Source: Kumtagia sp044326205 (lineage in GTDB: Bacteria; Pseudomonadota; Alphaproteobacteria; Rhizobiales; Rhizobiaceae). From it: a stretch of 64,000 bases of DNA. Made by a program: the position numbers and the translations under genes. The notes under the pieces are model-generated. The model was not told the origin of the DNA and did not search any database. It saw only the letters and a program-made list of their open reading frames with translations. Shown here one piece after another: positions 15,878 through 23,615 of this stretch (its first letter is position 1; each line of letters opens with the position of its first letter). Location of the stretch: contig NZ_JBIRCY010000006.1 of NCBI RefSeq assembly GCF_044326205.1, positions 62,001 to 126,000 of the forward strand, written 5' to 3'.

Positions 15878-17109
15878 TCGCCTCTCCAGACGCGCGCGTG
15901 AAGCGGGTTGAAACCCATGCGGTAGACCAGTTCGGCCGGGCGCTCGATGTCCCAGATCGCCAGGTCCGCCGATTTGCCGAGTTCCAGCGTGCCGGTTTCG
16001 CTGGACAGGCCAAGTGCGGTGGCCGCGTTGCGGGTGACGCCGATCAGGCATTCTTCTACCGTTATGCCGAACAGCGTCGCCGCCATGTTCATGGTCAAAA
16101 GCAGCGAGGTCAGCGGCGAGGTGCCGGGATTGCAGTCCGTCGCCACCGCCATAACCACGCCGGCGTCGCGAAAAAGCTGAATCGGCGGTTTCTTGGTCTC
16201 GCGGATGAAATAATAAGCGCCGGGCAGGATCACCGCGACCGTGCCGGCTTTGGCCATGGCGACCGCGCCATCCTGGTCGGTGTATTCAAGATGATCGGCC
16301 GACAATGCGCCGTATCGTGCGGCAAGCGCGGCGCCGCCGAGATTGGAAAGCTGGTCGGCATGCAATTTGACCGGGATGCCCAGCGCCTTCGTCTTATCGA
16401 AAACGCGCGAAATCTGGTCCGTCGAGAAGGCGATGCCCTCGCAAAAACCGTCGACGGCGTCGGCAAGATGTTCTGCCGCGATGGCCGGCAGGATTTCGTC
16501 GGCGACCTTGGCGATGAACGCGTCCTTGTCGCCGGCGGCTTCCGGAGGCAAAGCGTGCGCACCGAGGAAACTGGTCTTGACCGACACCAGCCGTTCGCGG
16601 CCGAGCTGGCGCGCGGCGCGCAGCGATTTCGCCTCGTTCGCGAGATCGAGCCCATAGCCGGACTTGACCTCGACCGTCGTCACGCCTTCCGCGATCAGCG
16701 CGTCGAGGCGCGGCAAGGTCTGGCGGACAAGTTCGTCCTCGCTCGCGGCGCGTAGCGCACGCACCGACGACACGACGCCCCCCCCCACCCGCGCCACTTC
16801 CTCATAGGTGGCGCCGGCCAGCCGCATCTCGAATTCGTTGGCGCGGTTTCCCGCATGGACCAGATGGGTGTGGCAGTCGATCAGGCCGGGCGTGATCCAG
16901 CGGCCCTCGCAGTCGATCGTCTCCGCATTGGCGGCCACATTCGCCGGCAGCTCGGCTTCCGCTCCGGCGAAAACGATCTTTCCGTCAACCGCCGCGATGG
17001 CGCCATGCTCGATGACGCCCAGCCCGGGAAGCGCCGGCGACATGGTGGCCAACCGGGCATTGCGCCAGATGCGCGTATTCACCGTCGCTTGCCTTTTGCT
17101 GACGCCCAT
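15874..17109 (-). CDS. hutI: Imidazolonepropionase
   Basis: Third step: 4-imidazolone-5-propionate is hydrolysed to N-formimino-L-glutamate. It belongs to the metal-dependent amidohydrolase superfamily; 411 residues is normal. Motifs seen are 'CHTHLVHAGNR' (metal His pair), 'KSGYGL', 'HADQLSN' and 'DCNPGTSP'. I start at the ATG 17107-17109 (MGVSKRQATV), preceded by GGAAAA. In-frame starts further upstream would run through the operator palindrome at 17139-17152 and add a non-conserved peptide. First gene of the minus-strand hut arm. It contains a nine-base single-nucleotide run (C on the plus strand, 16778-16786); the frame is intact there. Confidence 0.95.
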   Translation of the reverse strand: MGVSKRQATVNTRIWRNARLATMSPALPGLGVIEHGAIAAVDGKIVFAGAEAELPANVAANAETIDCEGRWITPGLIDCHTHLVHAGNRANEFEMRLAGATYEEVARVGGGVVSSVRALRAASEDELVRQTLPRLDALIAEGVTTVEVKSGYGLDLANEAKSLRAARQLGRERLVSVKTSFLGAHALPPEAAGDKDAFIAKVADEILPAIAAEHLADAVDGFCEGIAFSTDQISRVFDKTKALGIPVKLHADQLSNLGGAALAARYGALSADHLEYTDQDGAVAMAKAGTVAVILPGAYYFIRETKKPPIQLFRDAGVVMAVATDCNPGTSPLTSLLLTMNMAATLFGITVEECLIGVTRNAATALGLSSETGTLELGKSADLAIWDIERPAELVYRMGFNPLHARVWRGE

Positions 17110-17138
17110 CGTCTTTTTCCATTTCAAGTCGGCCCGAA

Positions 17139-17152
17139 TATGTATATACATA
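17139..17152. promoter_or_regulatory. Probable HutC operator between hutI and hutF
   Basis: TATGTATATACATA is a perfect 14-bp palindrome midway between the divergent hutI (starts 17109) and hutF (starts 17276) genes. HutC repressors of the GntR/HutC family are known to bind TGTA-TACA type palindromes at hut promoters and to be released by urocanate. Given hutC three kilobases away in the same locus, this is the natural site for control of both arms. Binding itself is inferred. Confidence 0.75.
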
Positions 17153-17275
17153 ATGAGGATGGATGCAAGCGGATTGGCGAGGGGAAATGTTCGCATTCAG
17201 CAAATCTTGTCGCAAGGAGCCAGAAACGATGCCGCTCGACGTTACTCTGCCGACGGCATCCGGGAGCGCTATGCA

Positions 17276-18631
17276 ATGACCAGTCTGTTCGCCTCACAAG
17301 CCCTCCTCCCGTCCGGTTGGGCGACCGACGTCCGTATCGTCTTCGACGGCGGGGCCATCACCGGTGTGGAAGCCGAGAGCAAGCCTGCGCCCACCGACGA
17401 GCGCGTCGCCATTCTCATCCCGGCAATGCCAAACCTGCACAGCCATGCCTTCCAGCGCGGCATGGCGGGGCTGGCGGAGACGCGCGGTCCCGGCGACGAC
17501 AGTTTTTGGTCATGGCGCGAGGTCATGTACCGCTTTGCGCTCACCATGACACCGGATCAGGTCGAGGCGGTCGCCGCGCAGCTTTACATGGAGATGCTGG
17601 AGGCCGGTTTCGGCCGCGTCGGCGAGTTCCACTATCTGCACCACGACCGCGACGGCCAGCCCTATGCAAACGTCGCCGAAATGGCGGAGCACATCGCGGC
17701 GGCGGCGGCCGAGACGGGCATCGGCCTGACGCTGCTGCCGGTCTTCTACGCGCATTCGGGATTCGGCGGATTGTCGCCGAACGAGGGCCAGAGGCGATTC
17801 ATCAACGATATCGATTCCTTCAGGCGATTGCTTGAAGCGAGCCGGCAAATCGTCTCGGGCATGGACGACGCTGTGGTAGGAGTCGCCCCACACAGCCTGC
17901 GCGCCGTGACGCCCGAAGAACTTGCGACGGTCGCCGAGCTAGGAAAAGACGGCCCGATCCACATCCATGTGGCCGAGCAGACGCGCGAGGTCGAGGACTG
18001 CATCGCCTGGTCGGGCGCGCGGCCCGTCGAATGGCTGCTCGCCAATGCGCCGGTCGATGAAAACTGGTGCCTGATCCACGCCACCCACATAACCGAGGCA
18101 GAGACCGGGGCCATGGCGAAATCCGGCGCGGTGGCCGGCCTGTGCCCGATCACCGAGGCCAATCTCGGCGACGGCACCTTTTCGGCACGCCCATTCCTCG
18201 CGCAGGGGGGCCGGTTCGGCATCGGCTCGGATTCGAACGTGCTGATCGGTGTCACCGACGAGTTGCGGCAGCTCGAATATTCGCAGCGGCTCGCCCACCG
18301 CCAGCGCAACGTGCTCGCCGCGCCGGGTGGTTCGAACGGCCGGGCGCTGCTCGATGCCGCGCTTGCCGGCGGCAACCAGGCGCTCGGCGGACGGCCTTCC
18401 GGCATCGCCGTCGGCAATGCTGCCAGCCTCGTCTCCCTCGACGCCTCGCATCCGTCGCTTGCGGGAAAATCCGGCGACTCCATCCTCGACGCCTGGATCT
18501 TCGCCGCCGGCGCGCATGTCGATTGCGTCTGGGCCGGCGGCCGCAAATTGGTATCCGAGGGCCGGCATTTGCACCATGAGGCAATTGCCGAACGCTTCAG
18601 GAAGACGATGATTGTACTCTCGGTACAATGA
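17276..18631 (+). CDS. hutF: Formimidoylglutamate deiminase
   Basis: Fourth step: N-formimino-L-glutamate is deaminated to N-formylglutamate and ammonia, feeding HutG. Amidohydrolase superfamily, 451 residues. Metal and substrate motifs seen are 'NLHSHAFQRGMAG', 'HIHVAEQ', 'LIHATH' and 'GSDSNV'. Start at the ATG 17276-17278 (MTSLFASQAL), with GGGAG about nine bases upstream; the frame is open further upstream only across the regulatory region and hutI. The stop overlaps the hutC ATG by four bases (ATGA), so hutF and hutC form a coupled pair transcribed away from hutI. Confidence 0.95.
   Translation: MTSLFASQALLPSGWATDVRIVFDGGAITGVEAESKPAPTDERVAILIPAMPNLHSHAFQRGMAGLAETRGPGDDSFWSWREVMYRFALTMTPDQVEAVAAQLYMEMLEAGFGRVGEFHYLHHDRDGQPYANVAEMAEHIAAAAAETGIGLTLLPVFYAHSGFGGLSPNEGQRRFINDIDSFRRLLEASRQIVSGMDDAVVGVAPHSLRAVTPEELATVAELGKDGPIHIHVAEQTREVEDCIAWSGARPVEWLLANAPVDENWCLIHATHITEAETGAMAKSGAVAGLCPITEANLGDGTFSARPFLAQGGRFGIGSDSNVLIGVTDELRQLEYSQRLAHRQRNVLAAPGGSNGRALLDAALAGGNQALGGRPSGIAVGNAASLVSLDASHPSLAGKSGDSILDAWIFAAGAHVDCVWAGGRKLVSEGRHLHHEAIAERFRKTMIVLSVQ
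18611..18629. repeat. Inverted repeat over the hutF/hutC junction
   Basis: ATTGTAC and GTACAAT are perfect 7-base arms around TCTCG. The repeat ends on the hutC start codon. Half-sites resemble the TTGTA halves of known HutC sites, but the 5-base spacer differs from the main operator, so it may be a second operator, an mRNA hairpin over the hutC start, or chance. Confidence 0.4.
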
Positions 18632-19386
18632 GGAGATTCGCGGTGCTGGAGATTGCCGATCGGCCGCATGCGGAAGACACGCCGTCGCTGCACCAGCGCA
18701 TCCTGTCCGATATTTCCGATCGTATTCTGTCGGGCGAATGGGCGCCGGGACATCGCATTCCCTACGAATATGAGCTGTCCGCCACGTATGGCTGTTCGCG
18801 CATGACCGTCAACAAGGCGCTGACGCAACTCGCCAAGGCAGGCCTGATCGAGCGGCGCCGGCGTTCCGGCAGTTTTGTCCGCCGGCCAAAGTCGCAAGCG
18901 GCGATCCTCGAGATCCACGACATCAAGACCGAGGTGCAGGCGCTCGGCCTGCCCTATCACTATCAACTGGTCTCCCGGTGCATAAGACGCGGTACATCCG
19001 ACGATATCGAGCGGCTTGGGCTGACCAAGCCATCCGAAATCATCGAGCTGATATCATTGCATTTCGCGGGCCTGCGTCCGTTCTGCCATGAGAATCGGGT
19101 GATCAGCCTGAAAACCGTGCCGGATGCCGGGCACGAGACCTTTGCCAACATTGCTCCCGGACCGTGGCTGGTCGCCCGCATCCCGTGGAGCGTCGCCGAG
19201 CACCGTATCCGCGCCACCGGCGTGGAGGCTGGCCTCGCGCCGATGCTGGACATAGATGCCGGAACGCCGTCACTGGTGGTCGAGCGCCAGACCTGGAGCG
19301 CCGACCAACCGGTGACGCATGTACGCTTCACCTATGCCGGCGACAGTCACACGCTGGTCGCCCGCTTCACGCCGTCACATGGGTAG
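18628..19386 (+). CDS. hutC: HutC, GntR-family histidine-utilisation repressor
   Basis: Transcriptional repressor of hut genes, relieved by urocanate. 252 residues. The N-terminal winged helix (about residues 20-90) includes 'GHRIPYEYELSATYGCSRMTV', shared in style with GntR proteins ('SE.EL...YGVSR.TV'), followed by 'NKALTQLAKAGLIERRRRSGSFV'. The C-terminal half is the UTRA ligand-binding fold. Start at the ATG 18628-18630, overlapping the hutF stop. Candidate binding sites are the palindrome at 17139-17152 and possibly the repeat at its own start. Confidence 0.93.
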   Translation: MRRFAVLEIADRPHAEDTPSLHQRILSDISDRILSGEWAPGHRIPYEYELSATYGCSRMTVNKALTQLAKAGLIERRRRSGSFVRRPKSQAAILEIHDIKTEVQALGLPYHYQLVSRCIRRGTSDDIERLGLTKPSEIIELISLHFAGLRPFCHENRVISLKTVPDAGHETFANIAPGPWLVARIPWSVAEHRIRATGVEAGLAPMLDIDAGTPSLVVERQTWSADQPVTHVRFTYAGDSHTLVARFTPSHG

Positions 19387-19389
19387 CGG

Positions 19390-19469
19390 TGGGGACAGTC
19401 TGCTTCTTTCGGCCGAAAAGCTGCGGCAGTTCAGAAGTCACGCTGGCCGAAAAAAATAAACTGTCCCCA
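19390..19469. repeat. REP-like inverted repeat between hutC and ridA
   Basis: TGGGGACAGT (19390-19399) and ACTGTCCCCA (19460-19469) are perfect 10-base arms enclosing 60 bases, in which the motif GGCCGAAAA occurs twice. It fills the gap between the convergent hutC and ridA genes. Sequences ending in GGGGACAGT are familiar as dispersed REP-like elements in proteobacterial genomes; no transposase is nearby. It could also serve as a bidirectional terminator. Confidence 0.55.
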
Positions 19470-19478
19470 GCACTTATC

Positions 19479-19823
19479 TCAAATCGCCGCCGTGATGATG
19501 ATCTCGACCTTGTAATCGGGAGCGGCAAGTTTCGCCTCGCCGGTGGCGCGGGCCGGCGTGTTGCCTTGCGGCACCCAGGCGTCCCAGACGGCATTCATCT
19601 CCTGGAAGGTCGACATGTCGGCCAGCCAGATGATCGCCTGCAGGATTTTCGTCTTGTCCGATCCGGCCTGCGCCAGCAGCCCGTCGATGGTGGCGAGGAT
19701 CGCCTTGGTCTGCGAGGTCACGCTTTCACCCGGGGCGCCGACCTGGCCGGCGAGATAGACGGTGTTGCCATGAATGACGATGTCGCTCATGCGCGGACCG
19801 ACACCAAGTCTCTTTACGCTCAT
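19479..19823 (-). CDS. RidA/YjgF/UK114 family imine deaminase
   Basis: RidA-type proteins hydrolyse reactive enamine/imine intermediates to ketoacids and ammonia. The 114-residue protein is of standard length, with 'GNTVYLAGQVG' near the start and the conserved substrate-binding Arg in 'NTPARATGEAKLA'. I start at the ATG 19821-19823 (MSVKRLGVGP) because GAGGAAGG is then seven bases away; an ATG two codons earlier almost touches that site. It lies 26 bases downstream of a FAD-dependent amine/amino-acid oxidoreductase on the same strand, whose product would be an imine, which makes this a dedicated clearing enzyme rather than necessarily the housekeeping RidA. Confidence 0.88.
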   Translation of the reverse strand: MSVKRLGVGPRMSDIVIHGNTVYLAGQVGAPGESVTSQTKAILATIDGLLAQAGSDKTKILQAIIWLADMSTFQEMNAVWDAWVPQGNTPARATGEAKLAAPDYKVEIIITAAI

Positions 19824-19849
19824 AGTCATTCCTTCCTCGAAATTGCCGG

Positions 19850-20977
19850 CTATTCCGGACGTGAAACGCGAAACCTGTTCAGCGAAAGCGCCGGCACGAT
19901 CTGTTCCATCTCGGCCGGCAGTGTCGAGCGCCTTATCAACGCTCCCGCCAGCCGTGACAAGCCGGGCGATGTCTGGATTCCATAGCCGCCCTGCCCCGCC
20001 AGCCAGAAGAAACCGTCCGCCGTCCGGTCGAACCCAGCAACCGGCGTGCGGTCCGGCGCAAAGGTTCTGAGCCCCGCCCAACTGCGCTCGACATGGGTCA
20101 CCGGGATCGTCACCGCCTGCTCGAAGCGGTAGAGACCTTCCGCCAGCACCATGTCGTCGGGAAAGGCGTCATGCGGCTCGACCGGATCCTGGTCCGACGG
20201 CGAAACAAACAGGCGTCCGCCGTCGGGTTTTGCGTACCAGCGCTCGGCTGCGTCGTTGAGAAGCGGCCAGCGGCGGCTGTCATACCCTTCCGGCGCCGGC
20301 AGCACGGCCATCGACCGGCGCATGGGCTGCAGGCCGATCGGTTCCAGACCGAAGGAGCGCGCGACTTGATCTGCCCAAGCGCCCGCGGCATTGACGACAA
20401 TCGGCGCGGCGATTCGGTGGTCGCGCGTCTCGACAATCCAGCGTCCGTCCGACCGTTCACCCGAAAGCACCGGATTGCTGGTGACCAGTTTCGCCCCGCC
20501 GGCTTTCGCCGCCTTCAGCCAGCCCTGGTGCAGAGCGGCGACGTCGATGTCCTGCGCGTCCTCCTCGTAGGAGGCGGCCACGATATTTTCTTCCCGCAGG
20601 ATCGGCACCATCGCCACCGCCTCGGCGGCCGTCAGTTCGCGCAACCCTTCCGCTTCGACGACCAGTTTGGCGTGTTCGCCGGCTGCCTCGGCGTCGGCGA
20701 CATTCAGCACACCGCGCTGAGAAAGCAGCGGATGGGGAAAAAGCTCGCGGTCGGCACCGTTGAACAGCGGCGCGCTGGCGCGGGTCAGCGCGCGGATGAC
20801 CGCATTGCCGTAGTTCTGGATGAACAGGGCGGCGGAGCGCCCGGTCGAATGATAGCCCGGCCGGTCTTCCTGCTCGACGATGACCACCCGGAAATCGCGC
20901 GCCAGGTCGGCCGCCACGCCAGTGCCCGCGATGCCTGCGCCGATAACGACGATATCGGCCTCGATGAAGTCAGCCAT
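19850..20977 (-). CDS. FAD-dependent oxidoreductase of the DAO family (DadA/DauA-like)
   Basis: 375 residues, with an N-terminal dinucleotide-binding motif 'VVIGAGIAGTGVAADLA', a central DAO-type substrate domain and the C-terminal FAD-binding 'FFWLAGQGGYGIQTSP'. Proteins of this group oxidise D-amino acids or secondary amines to imines; the layout is closest to D-arginine dehydrogenase-like enzymes. The substrate cannot be read from sequence. Start at the ATG 20975-20977 (MADFIEADIV), preceded by GGGAGCAGG. It heads a two-gene run with ridA, and both lie next to the hut locus, so an amino-acid catabolic role is likely. Confidence 0.82.
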   Translation of the reverse strand: MADFIEADIVVIGAGIAGTGVAADLARDFRVVIVEQEDRPGYHSTGRSAALFIQNYGNAVIRALTRASAPLFNGADRELFPHPLLSQRGVLNVADAEAAGEHAKLVVEAEGLRELTAAEAVAMVPILREENIVAASYEEDAQDIDVAALHQGWLKAAKAGGAKLVTSNPVLSGERSDGRWIVETRDHRIAAPIVVNAAGAWADQVARSFGLEPIGLQPMRRSMAVLPAPEGYDSRRWPLLNDAAERWYAKPDGGRLFVSPSDQDPVEPHDAFPDDMVLAEGLYRFEQAVTIPVTHVERSWAGLRTFAPDRTPVAGFDRTADGFFWLAGQGGYGIQTSPGLSRLAGALIRRSTLPAEMEQIVPALSLNRFRVSRPE

Positions 20978-21170
20978 CGCCTGCTCCCACTTTTGCGGAC
21001 ACACCGCGCCTTGGCCCCGCAATCGACCTAGCGAGGGGCTGCCGACGATGCAAGCATCCGACCCCTCTGGACCGATCGATAAACCGGCTGATTGGCCGCG
21101 CCGGACGATGGTTGCGGAGCGGCGCGCGCGGTGGCATGACAGCCGCAGAAAAATTCACGGAGTTTCGACC

Positions 21171-21509
21171 ATGGACATCCGCCAAGTTACCGACGACTAC
21201 GCCGTTTCCGCGCAGATCGCCGCCGACGACATCAAAACCATCAAGGAAGCCGGCTACCGCAGCATCATCTGCAACCGGCCCGACGACGAGCAGCCCGGCC
21301 AGCCAAGTGCTGCCGACATCGCCGTGGCCGCCGAGGCCGCCAACCTCATCTTCCGCCACATTCCCTTCGTCAGTGGCCAGATGACTGAGGACGACGTGCA
21401 GAAGATGGTCGAGGCGCTGGACGAGATTCCCGGTCCGGTCTTCGCCTATTGCCGCTCCGGCGCCCGCTCGACCAACATCTATATGGCGGCAAAGCAGACG
21501 AAGGCGTAG
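21171..21509 (+). CDS. DUF442 / TIGR01244-type phosphatase-like protein
   Basis: 112 residues with the cysteine-phosphatase fold signature Cys-x5-Arg in 'AYCRSGARST', preceded by a conserved 'PDDEQPGQPS' loop. Stand-alone copies of this domain also occur fused to persulfide-dioxygenase-like beta-lactamase proteins (Blh), so a link to sulfide or persulfide metabolism is possible but not shown. Start at the ATG 21171-21173 (MDIRQVTDDY), with GGAG eight bases upstream; the longer frame upstream lies opposite the FAD oxidoreductase. Monocistronic in appearance. Confidence 0.85.
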   Translation: MDIRQVTDDYAVSAQIAADDIKTIKEAGYRSIICNRPDDEQPGQPSAADIAVAAEAANLIFRHIPFVSGQMTEDDVQKMVEALDEIPGPVFAYCRSGARSTNIYMAAKQTKA

Positions 21510-21617
21510 GCACACGCTGAGTCTCGCCTGCTTCGACAGATTCCGCAAAAACTGTTCCAGCCGCGACGTTTGTGACGTTAAGTCAGATCCCGTCGCGAAG
21601 GTCGCTCCGGCGTTGGT

Positions 21618-22811
21618 TCACTCGGGATAAGTCTCAACGCCTTCCGGCGCCGGCCTGTTGAAAAGGATGAATGCCAGCGGGTTGCCAGGCTCGGACATTA
21701 CGTCGCTGCGCTGGCCCGTCACCTCTCCGGCCACGCCACTGGTATATTCCGCGACCACTTCGCCAAAACTGTTGCGCTGGATGGCCACCTTCTGTCCGGC
21801 CTCGACCTTGTCGTTGAGCTTGACCAGATGCTCGACGATCCCGCCCTCGGTTGCCAGGATAGGGAACGCACTGTTGCCGACGAAGACGGTCACGTCCTTG
21901 CCCGTGCGGCCCATCGGCCCGGCGACGATGCCGTGATGCTTGAGCACGTTCATCGTGCCTTCCACGAACAGCGCGATCATCTCGAAGTCCAGGTGGCGGG
22001 CCGCCCCGATCTCCGGGCAAAAGGACGGGATACCCGCGGCGTTAAACGCGTTGTGGAGGACACTGGGATATGTAGGGTTGTCGAAAATCTGGCCGACGGG
22101 ATAGAGCTCCGCCATCGCCTTGATCTCGGGCACGTTCATCTCGGCAATATTGAATGCGGCGACCTCGAAGCCGGTCGTTCCGGTATGGAAGTCGATCGCG
22201 AAGTCGGCGTTCGGCCGCAGCAGCCGGTTGAACAGCAACCCGGCGTGCCGGCTGGCTGCGGTGACGTCGTTCTCGTTGCCGGGCCACACCCGGTTCATGT
22301 CGACCAGGTCGATGCCCCTGCCCTGGTTGGGCCATCTGCGCTGCATGCTTTCAAGGGCCGGGCGTGCAATGTCCGTGACTGCCATGACCGTGCCCGACAT
22401 ATCAGCCGGATCGAGCTGGTTCATCACGGTCTGGACCGTATGGATGGAACTCATCTCGTCGCCATGCACGCCACTGGTCAGCACGACGCGTTTGCCCGGC
22501 TTTGCCCCCTTGACGACTGTCACGGACACATACCAGTAGTGCCCCGTGGGCATCTGCACACCCTGAAAATACAAAAGATGCTTCTGCCCGGGTTCCAGGT
22601 CGTTGACGTCGAGCGTGGTGACGACCTTTTTTCCATCGATCACATCGCCGGTGTAGACGGTTCCTGAAGGCGCATCGGCCGAGGGTTTTGCCGCCTCCTG
22701 GGCATTCGCGGCGCCGGCACTGACCGCCAGGGCAGCCGACGCGCCGACCGCAGCAATCGATGCGAGCATGAAGTCGCGGCGACCGAGGCCTTCTTGAGGT
22801 CTGTCCGACAT
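21618..22811 (-). CDS. Tat-exported succinylglutamate desuccinylase/aspartoacylase-like zinc hydrolase
   Basis: 397 residues. The N terminus 'GRRDFMLASIAAVGASAALA' is a classical twin-arginine signal ending around Ala-Asn-Ala-Gln, so the enzyme is predicted periplasmic. The body is an AstE/AspA-type M14-fold zinc hydrolase: 'GVHGDEMSS' gives the zinc His and Glu, and 'AIDFHTGT' the third ligand. The C terminus is a beta-barrel domain ('EGGIVEHLVKLNDKVEAGQK'). Start at the ATG 22809-22811 (MSDRPQEGLG), preceded by AAGGA. Family members normally deacylate small N-acyl amino acids in the cytoplasm; here the substrate is unknown and the location unusual. Neighbours give no clear pathway. Confidence 0.83.
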   Translation of the reverse strand: MSDRPQEGLGRRDFMLASIAAVGASAALAVSAGAANAQEAAKPSADAPSGTVYTGDVIDGKKVVTTLDVNDLEPGQKHLLYFQGVQMPTGHYWYVSVTVVKGAKPGKRVVLTSGVHGDEMSSIHTVQTVMNQLDPADMSGTVMAVTDIARPALESMQRRWPNQGRGIDLVDMNRVWPGNENDVTAASRHAGLLFNRLLRPNADFAIDFHTGTTGFEVAAFNIAEMNVPEIKAMAELYPVGQIFDNPTYPSVLHNAFNAAGIPSFCPEIGAARHLDFEMIALFVEGTMNVLKHHGIVAGPMGRTGKDVTVFVGNSAFPILATEGGIVEHLVKLNDKVEAGQKVAIQRNSFGEVVAEYTSGVAGEVTGQRSDVMSEPGNPLAFILFNRPAPEGVETYPE

Positions 22812-23021
22812 GACGGGAATCCTTTGCGATGTGAAAAGCTGCGGTCGAACAACGACGCGCAGACCGACTATAAAAATCCCCACCCGACTTGCAACTGCCA
22901 GTGGGCTCATGGCCTAGCAAGATTCTGCCAGCAATGTCGGCGATACGAGGACCTTTGCGGCAAAGTCCGGAAATGGCGTTGGTTGCTCGTCTCGGTCAAC
23001 CATTCCCACCTTGGGACGGGT

Positions 23022-23489
23022 TCACAAAGGCAGCGCGCCGGTTTCCTTCAGCGTTTCCAGCACGATCGCGGTCTTCACATGCTGCACGGAATCGTGCGGC
23101 AACAGTTCCTCGTTGACGAAACGCGACAGCGCCTTGAGGTCGGGCGTCACCACCTTCAGGTAGTAATCCATCTCCCCCGTCAGCGCATGCGCCTCCTGCA
23201 CCTCCGGCAGGCGCGAGATCAGGTCGGCGAAGCGGCGGGCATTGTCGCGATTGTGGGTGGCGAGCGTCACCGAGACCACGCTGACCAGCGAAAAGCCCAG
23301 CCGCTCACGATCCAGCGTCGCGCGATAGCCGGCGATGAAACCCTCTTCCTCCAGCCGCTGCCGACGCCGCGAACATTGCGACGGCGACAGGTTCACGCGT
23401 TCCGACAGATCGTTGTTGGTCAGCCGCGCGTCCGCCTGCAGAAGCGCCAGTATCTTGCGGTCAAAGCGGTCTATGCGTTCGTCTTGCAT
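23022..23489 (-). CDS. Lrp/AsnC family transcriptional regulator
   Basis: 155 residues. N-terminal helix-turn-helix around residues 8-55 ('RFDRKILALLQADARLTNND', 'LSPSQCSRRRQRLEEEGFI') and a C-terminal RAM ligand domain with 'VQEAHALTGEMDYYLKV'. Divergent from hpd with a short shared promoter region containing a 17-base inverted repeat, so it most likely controls hpd in response to tyrosine, phenylalanine or a product. Start ATG 23487-23489. Confidence 0.92.
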   Translation of the reverse strand: MQDERIDRFDRKILALLQADARLTNNDLSERVNLSPSQCSRRRQRLEEEGFIAGYRATLDRERLGFSLVSVVSVTLATHNRDNARRFADLISRLPEVQEAHALTGEMDYYLKVVTPDLKALSRFVNEELLPHDSVQHVKTAIVLETLKETGALPL

Positions 23490-23505
23490 GGTTCGGCGTC
23501 ACTTC

Positions 23506-23522
23506 GTGCATGATCCATGCAC
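23506..23522. promoter_or_regulatory. Inverted repeat in the lrp-hpd divergent promoter region
   Basis: GTGCATG-ATC-CATGCAC is a perfect 7-base inverted repeat 17 bases upstream of the Lrp-family gene and about 95 bases upstream of hpd. Lrp/AsnC proteins bind imperfect palindromes of about 15 bases, so this is a good candidate operator for auto- and cross-regulation. Confidence 0.55.
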
Positions 23523-23615
23523 CATGGCACCACCGAACGCCTCCGAATGCAAGCACAATGCGGATCGAAAGGCTTATGATCGGCGTTGATCATTTCAGGC
23601 AGACCGGAGGCCAGC

